This document shows positions 35,342 to 43,659 of a stretch of DNA of 50,394 nt, in pieces (position 1 is the first letter of the stretch; every line of letters starts with the position of its first letter). The stretch is from contig CANGXD010000012.1 in NCBI GenBank assembly GCA_947457545.1, positions 1 to 50,394 on the forward strand, written 5' to 3'. A model generated the notes under the pieces. The model was not told where the DNA came from and searched no databases. It saw nothing but the letters and a program-made list of their open reading frames with translations. This DNA comes from Gemmatimonadaceae bacterium. GTDB taxonomy: Bacteria; Gemmatimonadota; Gemmatimonadetes; Gemmatimonadales; Gemmatimonadaceae. Position numbers and translations under genes: made by a program.

Positions 35342-35898
35342 CGCGCCGTCGCCGGCGGCAAGGTCTGCGCCTGTTCCGTATACGGCTGCGGCGCCCCCGC
35401 CGTCAGTGCCAGTCGCACGCGCTCCGCCTGCCCTGCCGTCACCTCGAAGAGCACCGCGATCATGTTGGCGGTGCGGATCGCCTCGAATGGCGCCGTCGGC
35501 CATTTCCCGATCGAATCGCGGGGAGGCGTGAGCCGCAGCTCGTCGAGCGACGCCGTCGCCGCGGCCCCAGCGGCCGAGTCGGCAAAGAAGAACGTCACCA
35601 GCTTCGCCGTCTTGCCGATCTTGTACCGCGTGCCGCGCTCCGCGAAGTACGGCACCGTAATGGTGTCGAGCACCTTGATGCCCATCCCCGCCTTGTTGAT
35701 GCGGTCTTCCAAATGACAGGCGCGCCACAAGCCGTCGCGGGGGCACAGCGAATCACTGGGCGTGGGTGGCCGCACGACCGACCCGTTGGCCGCCACCGCG
35801 GTCTTGGCCGGCGGGGCCGCCTTCTCGCCGCCACACCCCGAGAGCGTCGCGCCCACCACCAGGGCCATCACCAAACGAATTCGATCAAAAGAGTCCAT
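35338..35898 (-). CDS. Lipoprotein of unknown function
   Basis: From ATG 35898 the protein has 186 residues with a classic lipoprotein signal (RIRLVMALVVGATLSGCGG, lipobox LSGC). The mature part has a disulfide-candidate pair (DSLCPRDGLWRACHLED) and a compact domain (VPYFAERGTRYKIGKTAKLVTFFFADSAA) without known motifs. It is probably anchored in the outer or inner membrane facing the periplasm. The next gene starts within its stop codon, so the two products probably act together. The frame runs further upstream to 36024, but only Met35898 gives the signal peptide. Confidence 0.82.
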   Translation of the reverse strand: MDSFDRIRLVMALVVGATLSGCGGEKAAPPAKTAVAANGSVVRPPTPSDSLCPRDGLWRACHLEDRINKAGMGIKVLDTITVPYFAERGTRYKIGKTAKLVTFFFADSAAGAAATASLDELRLTPPRDSIGKWPTAPFEAIRTANMIAVLFEVTAGQAERVRLALTAGAPQPYTEQAQTLPPATAR

Positions 35899-36165
35899 CT
35901 CCCAACCTACAATCCGCACCAATCCGCGCACTTCCGTAAACATCCGCAAATTCCGCGTAACACCGCTTCGGTTTTTATACGGTAAACTGGCCAATAAAGC
36001 CCACCGCCAGCGCATTTCTGCCAATCCCGCACCAACTCGTTGTCAGACACCCGCGAAACAGTTGGAAAGTGCTCCGGATGCGACCATATTTCTGCGTCTC
36101 CTGCACAAAATCTGCGACACCGTGCGCAACACACGGAGGTCGCCTGACTTCTTTCCGCCCCGTCC

Positions 36166-38388
36166 ATGGCCAACAACAACAACTCGCGCGCGATCGCCAT
36201 GCGCGAGATCTCGCACCGTGCGCCGCGCCACACCTCGCGTCCCGAGGAAAACGGCGTCCAGCTCCCCACGAGCGCCTGGTTCGGCATGAACACCTTCGGC
36301 ATTCGCCAGATGCGCGCGAAGTTGCCCAAGGATGTGTACAAGAAGCTTGCGGCCTCCATCCGCCTCGGCAAAAAGCTCGACTCCGACATCGCGCCGGTCG
36401 TCGCGCAGGTCATCAAGGAGTGGGCGATGTCGCGCGGCGTCACCCACTTCACGCACTGGTTCCAGCCGCAGACCGGCCTCACCGCCGAAAAGCATGACGC
36501 CTTCCTGAACTTCGACGAGCACGGCCACGCCATCGAGACGTTCACCGGCGAGCAGCTCATTCAGTCGGAACCCGACGCGTCGTCGTTCCCGTCGGGCGGC
36601 CTCCGCGCCACCTGGGAAGCGCGCGGCTATACCGCGTGGAACCCCGCGTCGCCTGTCTTCATCAGCGAAACCGGCGGCGTGAAGTACCTCTGCATTCCGT
36701 CGGTCTTCATCGGCTACAACGGCGAAGCGCTCGACGAAATGACGCCGCTCCTCCGGAGCTGTGACACGCTTTCCGCCCGCGCCACCGAAATGCTCGGCCT
36801 CATTGGCGACACCGGTGTGCTGCGCGTCATCACAACGCTCGGCGTGGAGCAGGAATTCTTCATGATCGACCGCGGCCACTTCGCGCTGCGCCCCGACCTC
36901 ATCATGGCCGGCCGCACGCTCGTGGGGTCGCCGCCGCCGCGTGGCCAGCAGCTCGAAGACCACTATTTCGGTGGCATCCCCGAGCGCGTCCAGGCGTGCA
37001 TCAGCGAAGTCGAGCACGAGCTCTACAAGCTCGGCGTGCCCATCACCACGCGTCACAACGAAGTCGCGCCGTCGCAGTTCGAAATGGCGCCGTACTTCGA
37101 AGACTCCGAAGTCGCGGTGGACCACAACCACCTCGTCATGGCCATCATGCGCAAAGTCTCGCTGCGTCATGGCTTGCAGGCGCTCGTGCACGAGAAGCCG
37201 TTCGCTGGCATCAACGGCTCGGGCAAGCACTGCAACTGGTCCATGGCCATTGTCTCCGACAACGCGCTCGACGGCACCAACCTGCTCAAGCCCGGCAAGA
37301 CGCCGCACCAGAACATCCGCTTCCTGCTGTTCCTGGCCGCGGTGCTCAAGGGTGTGCACAAGCACGCCGGTCTGCTGCGCGCCGGTATCGCCGTCACTGG
37401 CAACGAACACCGGCTCGGCGCCAACGAAGCGCCGCCGGCCATCATCTCGGCGTTCCTCGGCTCCGGCCTCACGCAGGTCGTCGAAGACATCGCTGCGGGC
37501 AAGACGTCGGCCAACAACGCCGAGCAGGCGATGCTCAAGCTCGGTGTCGCCAAGCTTCCCGAAGTCGAGCAGGACAACACCGACCGCAACCGCACGTCGC
37601 CGTTCGCGTTCACGGGCGCGAAGTTCGAGTTCCGCGCGGTGGGCGCCTCGCAGAGCATCGCGTTCCCGGTCATGCTGCTGCAGGCCGCGGTGGCCGAAGC
37701 GGTCGGCGAAATGATCGAAGAGCTCAAGAAGGAAATCGCTGCCGGTGCCAGCACCGACAACGCCGCGCTCAAGGTCGCGCGCAAGGCGTTCAAGGAAACG
37801 GCCGCGGTGCGCTTCGAAGGCAACAACTACTCCGACGAGTGGGTGGTCGAAGCCAACAAGCGTGGTCTGCTCAACCTGCGTCGTACGCCGGAAGCGCTGG
37901 CCCAGCTGCGCACGGACACGGCGAAGGCGCTCTTCAAGGACACCGGCATTCTGTCGGACGTCGAACTCGAGAGCCGCTACCATGTGCGTCTCGAGCGCTA
38001 CGTGAAGGACATCCTCATCGAGCTGCACACGCTGCAGCAGATCGTGGACACGCAGGTGCTCCCGGCGTCGTACGCGTATCTCGGTCAGCTGGCCGGTGCT
38101 GCCGGACAGGGTGCGGCGGCAGGCATCAACATGCAGCCCATCGTCGACGCGGCCAACGCCACCTCCAAGCTCGTCGCCACGCTGCAGAAGAAGCGCGCCG
38201 AGCTCGCCAAGGTCACGGCCAAGGCCGAGCATCTGCACGACGACCTCGCCGCGCAGGGTGTGTACCTCACCACGACGGCGTGCGACACGATGGCTGAAGT
38301 GCGTGACGCCAGCGATGCGCTCGAACTCGCCATTGCCGACGAGATGTGGCCGCTGCCGCGGTACCGCGAGATGCTGTTCCCGGTCTGA
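36166..38388 (+). CDS. glnN: Glutamine synthetase type III
   Basis: The 740-residue length and motifs fit GSIII: FGMNTFGIRQMRAKLP, VTHFTHWFQPQTGLTAEKHDAF, LRATWEARGYTAWNPASPVF, VLRVITTLGVEQEFFMID, HNEVAPSQFEMAP, HEKPFAGINGSGKHCNWS and GNEHRLGANEAPPAII. It forms glutamine from glutamate, ammonia and ATP in the cytosol, as a dodecamer in characterised members. It is larger than the type I enzyme (~470 residues). A strong hairpin follows at 38408-38447. The 267-nt upstream gap holds ATCCGC-type short repeats and an AT-rich TTTTTATACGGTAAACT that could be a -10 region. Confidence 0.96.
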   Translation: MANNNNSRAIAMREISHRAPRHTSRPEENGVQLPTSAWFGMNTFGIRQMRAKLPKDVYKKLAASIRLGKKLDSDIAPVVAQVIKEWAMSRGVTHFTHWFQPQTGLTAEKHDAFLNFDEHGHAIETFTGEQLIQSEPDASSFPSGGLRATWEARGYTAWNPASPVFISETGGVKYLCIPSVFIGYNGEALDEMTPLLRSCDTLSARATEMLGLIGDTGVLRVITTLGVEQEFFMIDRGHFALRPDLIMAGRTLVGSPPPRGQQLEDHYFGGIPERVQACISEVEHELYKLGVPITTRHNEVAPSQFEMAPYFEDSEVAVDHNHLVMAIMRKVSLRHGLQALVHEKPFAGINGSGKHCNWSMAIVSDNALDGTNLLKPGKTPHQNIRFLLFLAAVLKGVHKHAGLLRAGIAVTGNEHRLGANEAPPAIISAFLGSGLTQVVEDIAAGKTSANNAEQAMLKLGVAKLPEVEQDNTDRNRTSPFAFTGAKFEFRAVGASQSIAFPVMLLQAAVAEAVGEMIEELKKEIAAGASTDNAALKVARKAFKETAAVRFEGNNYSDEWVVEANKRGLLNLRRTPEALAQLRTDTAKALFKDTGILSDVELESRYHVRLERYVKDILIELHTLQQIVDTQVLPASYAYLGQLAGAAGQGAAAGINMQPIVDAANATSKLVATLQKKRAELAKVTAKAEHLHDDLAAQGVYLTTTACDTMAEVRDASDALELAIADEMWPLPRYREMLFPV

Positions 38389-38407
38389 TTGCCGCTGCTG
38401 GACATAC

Positions 38408-38447
38408 ACAACGGGCCGCGTTGCCATTTGGCAGCGCGGCCCGTTGT
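38408..38447 (+). terminator. Strong hairpin after glutamine synthetase gene
   Basis: ACAACGGGCCGCGTTGCC (38408-38425) pairs with GGCAGCGCGGCCCGTTGT (38430-38447) over 18 bp with a single G-T wobble and an ATTT loop. It begins 19 nt after the glnN stop. No long T-run follows (only GTTGTCTGTC), so it may work as a terminator or an mRNA-stabilising 3' structure. Confidence 0.7.
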
Positions 38448-38586
38448 CTGTCGAGCCGGGGGAAGATCAGGGCGAGTGCTGCGCTGAGCGCATCTCACGG
38501 CGTTGACTTGCCGCAATGACGTTCCGGCTGCATGCTCTTGCAGTAGCCAGTGGAAATGTCGGTCCACACTCTGCGCGGAACGATGA

Positions 38587-38982
38587 ATGGGCACTCCCGA
38601 TTACGGCGCCAGACTCGCAGCGCTGCTCAGGCACTGGAACGACATGGAAGTCCTTCCGCATCGCTACGGCGGTGTGGAGTTCCGCGTCGGCAAACGCGAG
38701 ATCGGGCACGTACATCTCAGCGGGGTCGCTGATCTGCTGGTGAGTGTGCGCATGCGACGCGATCTCGTCGCCGCCGGCCGCGCGCAGGCGCATCACACGC
38801 TCCCGCACTCCGGGTGGATCAGCTTTAGGTTGCGCAGCGAGCACGACATTCCGGCCGTGGTCGAGCTCTTTCGACTCAACTACGATCGTCTGCGCGGCGC
38901 GCTGTCTCCCTCTGCGCGCACCCCCATGCTGGGCCGCCCTGAACTCCTCGGTGATCGCGCGGCCGACGATCTGCCAGCGTAG
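38587..38982 (+). CDS. Luciferase-family (DUF5519) small protein
   Basis: The 131-residue product contains LPHRYGGVEFRVGKREIGHVHLSG, VADLLVSVRMRRDLVAAGRAQAHH and LPHSGWISFRLRSEHDIPAVVELFRLNYDRL, matching proteins annotated as 'luciferase family' / DUF5519. Despite that name, the biochemical function of bacterial members is unknown. It has no signal or TM helix. It stands alone between the glutamine synthetase hairpin and a convergent coiled-coil gene. ATG 38587 fits the domain start. Confidence 0.86.
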   Translation: MGTPDYGARLAALLRHWNDMEVLPHRYGGVEFRVGKREIGHVHLSGVADLLVSVRMRRDLVAAGRAQAHHTLPHSGWISFRLRSEHDIPAVVELFRLNYDRLRGALSPSARTPMLGRPELLGDRAADDLPA

Positions 38983-38992
38983 GACTCAGCCC

Positions 38993-39670
38993 CTACGCTT
39001 CCCGTTTCCCCTCGACCAACACCGGCTCCTTCTGCTTCCCCGCCATCAGCTGCGTCACGAACCGCTGCCCTTCGCTGATGCGCTCCACCTCGATCGCGAC
39101 CGTATCGATCGCCTGCTCCATGCGCTCCATGCGACGGGTGGCTTCGAGAATTTCCGGCGTGATGCGGGGCTGACGGGCACGCACCATCAGGGCACGCGCC
39201 ACGGCGAGCGCGAGCGGCATGAGCACCGTCAGCGTTCCCACAATGGAAATGGCCGTCAGCTGTCCCGACGAAAACGGCCCGAAGCGGACCTGCGGCGCGG
39301 TCCGCTCCCCCAACGCCAGATCGCCCGGCGCGCTGGCCAGGGCCTGACCGTTCGCCGCGATGTCACGCTCCAGCTGCACGATGCGCTCGTCGAGCACATC
39401 GAGACGCTTTTGCAGCCCCGCTTTGCTTTCGTCCGACGCACGCCCGAGATCGCGCACCACATCTTTGCGGCGATCGCTGGCACTGGTCAGCTGCCGCGAC
39501 AGTTCGGAACGCTTTTCCTTGAGGGCGTCGACCTCCGCCTGCGTCACCGGACGGGGAACCACGATGGGTACACCCGTTCCGATATCGATAGCCGACGGCT
39601 GTGTTCCCGGGGCTTCAGGCCCCGCGGCGACGGGCGGCGCGGGTGGCGTGGGAGGCTGGGTCAGAGGCAT
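38993..39670 (-). CDS. Coiled-coil protein with one TM helix, function unknown
   Basis: From ATG 39670 the product has 225 residues. A Pro/Ala-rich N-terminus is followed by a long charged coiled coil (QAEVDALKEKRSELSRQLTS, LGRASDESKAGLQKRLDVLDERIVQLERDI), one TM helix (LTAISIVGTLTVLMPLALAVARAL), and a second helical segment (EILEATRRMERMEQAIDTVAIEVERI). It resembles bacterial membrane-anchored coiled-coil proteins of no known role. It is divergent from the M20 hydrolase gene with a 47-nt gap; the open frame to 39766 would overlap that gene and is not used. Confidence 0.8.
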   Translation of the reverse strand: MPLTQPPTPPAPPVAAGPEAPGTQPSAIDIGTGVPIVVPRPVTQAEVDALKEKRSELSRQLTSASDRRKDVVRDLGRASDESKAGLQKRLDVLDERIVQLERDIAANGQALASAPGDLALGERTAPQVRFGPFSSGQLTAISIVGTLTVLMPLALAVARALMVRARQPRITPEILEATRRMERMEQAIDTVAIEVERISEGQRFVTQLMAGKQKEPVLVEGKREA

Positions 39671-39717
39671 ACTCCAATTTACGCGGGCTGCGGCCCCCCG
39701 GTTACACTTTTGCCCCG

Positions 39718-40974
39718 ATGCACGGTATGACCCTCGTTCAGACGACGCTCCCGGGCACTCCCACACCGTTCGATTCGTCGGCGGCCGGCGGAGGGACGCT
39801 CGCTCCCCTCGAGGCCGCTGCGGCGCTCGCCCCGCAGGTCATCCAGTGGCGACGGCAGCTGCACCAGCGCCCCGAAGTCGCCTTCCACGAAGTCGAAACG
39901 TCGCAGTTCATCTTCGACACGCTGTCCGCCATCCCGGGACTCACGCTGTCGCGCCCCACGCGCACGAGCGTGGTCGCCGAACTGCGCGGGGCACTCCCAG
40001 GCCACACCATCGCGGTGCGCGCCGATATCGACGGCTTGCCCATTCACGAAGAAGCCGACGTCGCGTTCCGCAGTACGCGCGACGGCGCCATGCACGCGTG
40101 CGGCCACGATGGGCACACGGCGATTGTCCTCGGACTCGCCGCGCTCCTCGCCGCCCGTATCGATACGCTCCCCGGCACCGTGCGCTTTGTCTTTCAGCAC
40201 GCGGAAGAGTTGTCCCCCGGCGGCGCCGAAGAACTGGTGCAGCACGGCGTCATGGACGGCGTGGCACAGGTCATCGGGCTGCATCTCTGGGCACCCATGC
40301 CGGTTGGGCGCATTGGCATTCTGAGCGGTCCCGCCATGGCCGCTCCTGACAACTTTCAGTGCACGATCGTCGGCAAGGGTGGACACGCCGCCATGCCGCA
40401 TGAATGTGTCGACCCAATCGCCATCGGCGCGCAGATCGTGACGGCGCTGCAACAGGTGGTGTCGCGTACCGTCGACCCACTCGATCAGGTGGTCCTGTCG
40501 GTCACGCAATTCATCGCCGGCACCACGTTCAACGTCATCCCCAGCAGCGCCTACCTCTCGGGCACGGTGCGCACCTTCGACGCCGCCCTGCGCATCGCCG
40601 TGCCGGCGCAGATGGAACGGGTCATCAAGGGCATCGCCGAAGCGTTCGGTGCCAGCTACGAGTTCCACTACGAACAAGGCTATCGGCCGGTGGTGAACGA
40701 CCCGGTGCTTTCAGCGCGGCTCACCGACGTCGTGCGACGCACCTTTGGCAACGACACACTCGTCGATATGCGTCCCACCATGGGCGGCGAAGACTTTTCG
40801 GCGTATCAGCAGCGCGCACCGGGCGTGTTCGCCTTCGTCGGCGCCGGCAACGAAGCGGCGGGGATCACCTTTCCGCATCATCATCCGCGCTTCCAGGTCG
40901 ACGAACGATCACTGGATATCGGGCTCCGCTATCTCACAGCGGCCACGCTCGACCTGCTCACCCCGAACGCCTGA
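39718..40974 (+). CDS. M20-family amidohydrolase (hippurate hydrolase-like)
   Basis: From ATG 39718 the protein has 418 residues. Metal-site motifs of the M20D aminoacylase/carboxypeptidase group are present: VRADIDGLPI, HACGHDGHTA, FVFQHAEELSPGGAEE and TMGGEDFSAY. The inserted dimerisation domain spans ~210-330. Such enzymes remove acyl groups from N-acyl amino acids. Three nt after its stop comes a DUF3311-SSS transporter pair, so the operon probably imports and uses amino acids or carboxylates released by or fed to this enzyme. The frame extends to 39601, over the divergent gene's start, and that part is not used. Confidence 0.94.
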   Translation: MHGMTLVQTTLPGTPTPFDSSAAGGGTLAPLEAAAALAPQVIQWRRQLHQRPEVAFHEVETSQFIFDTLSAIPGLTLSRPTRTSVVAELRGALPGHTIAVRADIDGLPIHEEADVAFRSTRDGAMHACGHDGHTAIVLGLAALLAARIDTLPGTVRFVFQHAEELSPGGAEELVQHGVMDGVAQVIGLHLWAPMPVGRIGILSGPAMAAPDNFQCTIVGKGGHAAMPHECVDPIAIGAQIVTALQQVVSRTVDPLDQVVLSVTQFIAGTTFNVIPSSAYLSGTVRTFDAALRIAVPAQMERVIKGIAEAFGASYEFHYEQGYRPVVNDPVLSARLTDVVRRTFGNDTLVDMRPTMGGEDFSAYQQRAPGVFAFVGAGNEAAGITFPHHHPRFQVDERSLDIGLRYLTAATLDLLTPNA

Positions 40975-40977
40975 TTC

Positions 40978-41178
40978 GTGAGCGCGCCGCGACGAATGTC
41001 TCGTTGGCTCGTACTGGTCCCCATGGTCGCCATTCTCGGCGCGCCATGGTTCGCCAATCGCATCGAGCCGCGCATCTTCGGCATGCCGTTTCTGTTGGCG
41101 TGGATTTCGGGATGGGTCCTCTGTACATCGCTTGTCCTCTGGTTCGTCGATTCTCGTGAGACGAGCGCCAACGAGTGA
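40978..41178 (+). CDS. DUF3311 small membrane subunit
   Basis: GTG 40978 begins a 66-residue protein with two TM helices (WLVLVPMVAILGAPWFANR and MPFLLAWISGWVLCTSLVLWF) joined by EPRIFGMP. DUF3311 proteins occur next to sodium:solute symporters and are thought to be accessory subunits. The symporter GTG overlaps this gene's stop (GTGA), supporting a complex. It lies 3 nt after the amidohydrolase stop. Confidence 0.92.
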   Translation: MSAPRRMSRWLVLVPMVAILGAPWFANRIEPRIFGMPFLLAWISGWVLCTSLVLWFVDSRETSANE

Positions 41179-42644
41179 CGACAGCCGTTGAGTTCGGCGA
41201 GGCCACCATTGCCCTTGGCCTCATGGCGCTCACGCTCGTCATCGCCTTCGTCCTCTCGGTACGCGGACGCGGCGCGCAGAGCCTCGAGCAATGGAGTGTG
41301 GCCAGCCGCGGGTTCGGCTCGGTACTCATCTTCATGCTCCTCGCGGGCGAGATGTATACCACCTTCACCTTCCTCGGGGGCAGCGGGTGGGCCTACGCCC
41401 GCGGCGCGCCGGCCTACTACATCATCGGCTACGCACCGGTGGCGTACGCGGTGTCGTACTGGCTGCTCCCGGCCATCTGGCGACGTGGGCTCTCGTGGCA
41501 GGTCATCACGCAACCGGACTACTTCGCCCGCGCATACGGCAGCCCGTGGCTCGGGCGCGTCGTCGCCATTGTCGGCACCTGCGCGCTCATCCCCTATCTG
41601 GTCCTGCAGCTCAAGGGACTCGGCATTCTGGTGAGCGAGTCGTCGTACGGACTCATCAGCGCCGACCTCGCCATTCTTCTCGGCACCGCCGCCCTCATTG
41701 TGTATGTCGTGCTCGCCGGCGTGCGCGGCTCCGCGTACACGGCGGCATTCAAGGATGTCCTCGTCCTCTGCACTGTCGTGGGGCTCGGCATCGCGCTGCC
41801 GTACACACTCCACGGGGGCATCGGCCCCATGTTCGACACGCTCATCGCGAAGCAGCCGGAGTTCTTCGTGTTTCCCGAGCGCGGGCTCTCCGGTACCTGG
41901 TACACGAGCACGATCCTCATGACCGTGTTCGGCTTCTACATGTGGCCACACACGTTTGGCTCCGTCTTCGCCGCGCGCAGCGACGCGGCGTTCCGGCGTA
42001 ACGCCATCCTCATGCCGTTGTACCAGATCATCTTGCTCTTCGTGTTCTTCATTGGCTTTGCGGCCATCACCGCGGTGCCGGGACTCAAGGGCCCCGACGC
42101 GGATCTCGCCCTGCTGCGCGTCGCGCGGCTGAGCTACGGCCCATGGGTCATGGGGCTCGTCGGCGCGGCGGGATTGCTCACGGCGCTGGTACCCGGCTCG
42201 CTCATTCTCATGTCGACGGCGACGATTCTGTCGCGACTCATCACCAGCAGCATCCGGACCGATGCGCGCGGCGAAGTACGCATCGCGCAGCTCATGGTGC
42301 CGTTCGTGGCGGCCCTCGCCCTGTTTTTCGTCTATCGCGGCGGTCAAACGATCGTCACGCTGCTGCTCTTTGCCTACGCCATCGTGACGCAGCTCTTTCC
42401 GGCCGTACTGCTTTCGCTGCTGTGGCCGCATCGCACCAACGCGGTGGCCGCCGCCGCCGGCATGGTGGCGGGCCTCGCCGTGGTCGCGTATACCACCATG
42501 TCGGGAGTCACACTCGCCACGATGCTGCCGTCGGTGACGACCCACATCACCGACATCAACATCGGTGTTCTGGCGTTGCTGGTGAACGTCGCGGTGCTTG
42601 CGCTGTTCACGCTGGCAAAAAGGGAATCGCGCGCTACGCCGTAA
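41175..42644 (+). CDS. Sodium:solute symporter (SSS family, monocarboxylate-type)
   Basis: The 489-residue protein has about 13 TM helices and SSS landmarks: SVASRGFGSVLIFMLLAGEM, TFLGGSGWAYARGAPAYYII, GVRGSAYTAAFKDVLVL and TALVPGSLILMSTATILSRL. It is nearest in style to MctP/YhjB-type carriers that pair with DUF3311 and take up short monocarboxylates or amino acids with Na+. The exact substrate is unknown. GTG 41175 overlaps the DUF3311 stop. Together with the M20 hydrolase it forms a three-gene scavenging operon. Confidence 0.94.
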   Translation: MTTAVEFGEATIALGLMALTLVIAFVLSVRGRGAQSLEQWSVASRGFGSVLIFMLLAGEMYTTFTFLGGSGWAYARGAPAYYIIGYAPVAYAVSYWLLPAIWRRGLSWQVITQPDYFARAYGSPWLGRVVAIVGTCALIPYLVLQLKGLGILVSESSYGLISADLAILLGTAALIVYVVLAGVRGSAYTAAFKDVLVLCTVVGLGIALPYTLHGGIGPMFDTLIAKQPEFFVFPERGLSGTWYTSTILMTVFGFYMWPHTFGSVFAARSDAAFRRNAILMPLYQIILLFVFFIGFAAITAVPGLKGPDADLALLRVARLSYGPWVMGLVGAAGLLTALVPGSLILMSTATILSRLITSSIRTDARGEVRIAQLMVPFVAALALFFVYRGGQTIVTLLLFAYAIVTQLFPAVLLSLLWPHRTNAVAAAAGMVAGLAVVAYTTMSGVTLATMLPSVTTHITDINIGVLALLVNVAVLALFTLAKRESRATP

Positions 42645-42672
42645 TGGAGAGCGTACTCGCCGGTACGCCCCG

Positions 42673-43080
42673 TTAGGCCACCGCGCGCGGAAAGCCGCGC
42701 GTGTCGGCGAGCGCTTCCGCCACGCACACGCGATAACCGTCGGGATCCTCGAGCTCGAACTCGACCTGACCGTACGCCATGAGTTCCGGCCCGCGCACCA
42801 ACGGTGTCCGCCGCCGCGCGTGATCGAGCAGCTGCGTCAGCTCTTCGCCTTCGAGACGGATGTACACATCCCACTCGTACGAGTCGCGCACCCGCGACAC
42901 CGCCCCCGCCGATTTTCGCAGCATCAGCTCCGTGCTGTCGCGACGGAGAATGCAGAACTCAAACGGCGGCTCGGCGGGAAACGGATCTGGCGTGAACCCG
43001 AGATTGTCGCGGTACCACGCAATGCTGCGCTCGACATCGGACACGCGCAGCACGGGGACGATCGCTACGAACTGTGGCAT
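42673..43080 (-). CDS. Glyoxalase/bleomycin-resistance (VOC) family protein
   Basis: From ATG 43080 the 135-residue protein has the VOC pattern: VAIVPVLRVSDVERSIAWYRDNLGF, YEWDVYIRLEGEEL, and VEFELEDPDGYRVCVAEAL with the conserved late glutamate region. VOC proteins use a metal or bind small molecules such as bleomycin. The subfamily (often called glyoxalase superfamily / BRP) is not resolved by eye. It converges on the SSS symporter. The longer frame adds only MCVLTV, so the later ATG is chosen. Confidence 0.9.
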   Translation of the reverse strand: MPQFVAIVPVLRVSDVERSIAWYRDNLGFTPDPFPAEPPFEFCILRRDSTELMLRKSAGAVSRVRDSYEWDVYIRLEGEELTQLLDHARRRTPLVRGPELMAYGQVEFELEDPDGYRVCVAEALADTRGFPRAVA

Positions 43081-43204
43081 GACCGTAAGAACACACACGC
43101 ATGATGGTTTGTTGCAGCGCGCAATTATACGGAGTCGCGCGTAACAGCTAGTTGACGCAACTGATCGTCACAAAAAATTGACACTGGGTCGACTGTAGAG
43201 AGAG

Positions 43205-43312
43205 AACAGCCCTACACGGATGAAACGGATTTTTTCGGATTCACACGGATCAAACGCAAAGAACGAATCCGTGTGGTTTCCGCCCCATCCGTGCAATCCG
43301 TGGCAAGCCGTT
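43205..43312. repeat. ATCCGTG-type short repeats with an inverted repeat
   Basis: The motif ACGGAT / ATCCGT recurs several times in about 100 nt of an otherwise gene-free gap (43081-43335). A perfect CACACGGAT (43242-43250) / ATCCGTGTG (43267-43275) inverted repeat with a 16-nt spacer is the clearest element. Similar AATCCGC runs occur at 35908-35958. This looks like dispersed intergenic repeat DNA rather than a CRISPR array: spacing is irregular and there are no unique spacers. Confidence 0.45.
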
Positions 43313-43335
43313 GCTCACCGCTCACGTCTCACAAA

Positions 43336-43659
43336 TCACCGCGAACTGATCTTGAGCCCCACAATGCCCGCCACGATCAACAGCACCGACAGCACACGCC
43401 CGAGCTCGCGTGATTCGCCAAAGAGCACCACGCCCGCAATCGCGGTCCCGACCGCACCAATGCCGGTCCACACCGCATAGCCGGTCCCCACGGGAAGCAC
43501 CTTGAGCGCTTGTGCGAGCCCATAGAAACTCGCGATCATCGCCGCCACCGTCAGCGCAGACACACCGGGCTTACGGAACCCGTCGGACGCCTTGAGCCCG
43601 ATCGCCCACGCCACTTCGAGCAGGCCGGCCACGACCAGCCACATCCATGCGCGATTCAT
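43336..43659 (-). CDS. SMR-family exporter, SugE/Gdx-like
   Basis: The 107-residue, four-TM protein begins NRAWMWLVVAGLLEVAWAIGLKASDGF, with the essential glutamate (E15) and GLK motif of SugE. VLPVGTGYAVWTGIGAVGTAIAGVVLFGES matches guanidinium exporters (Gdx) rather than EmrE-type multidrug pumps. These proteins exchange guanidinium for protons. ATG 43659 overlaps the stop of the M19 dipeptidase gene (ATGA), so it is translationally coupled. No guanidine riboswitch is evident upstream because the gene lies inside an operon. Confidence 0.92.
   Translation of the reverse strand: MNRAWMWLVVAGLLEVAWAIGLKASDGFRKPGVSALTVAAMIASFYGLAQALKVLPVGTGYAVWTGIGAVGTAIAGVVLFGESRELGRVLSVLLIVAGIVGLKISSR

Noticed and set aside
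34754-35746. 330-residue version of the exported protein starting at 35746
   Set aside because: The extra 135 residues overlap the real lipoprotein gene in another frame; the signal peptide starts at GTG 35341.
35908-36165. A leader riboswitch before glutamine synthetase
   Set aside because: The region has short repeats and AT-rich patches but I see no stable conserved fold or terminator/antiterminator pair.
36043-38427. 794-residue minus-strand open frame over the glutamine synthetase gene
   Set aside because: It is the antisense shadow of a high-GC coding gene, low-complexity in Arg/Gly/His/Leu, with no recognisable domain. The plus-strand GSIII is unmistakable.
40929-42545. 538-residue minus-strand open frame opposite the SSS symporter
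   Set aside because: Composition (Glu/Arg/His-rich) and position mark it as a shadow of the symporter gene.
43205-43312. Possible CRISPR array from the ATCCGTG repeats
   Set aside because: Units are too short, orientation is mixed and there are no regular unique spacers or cas genes.
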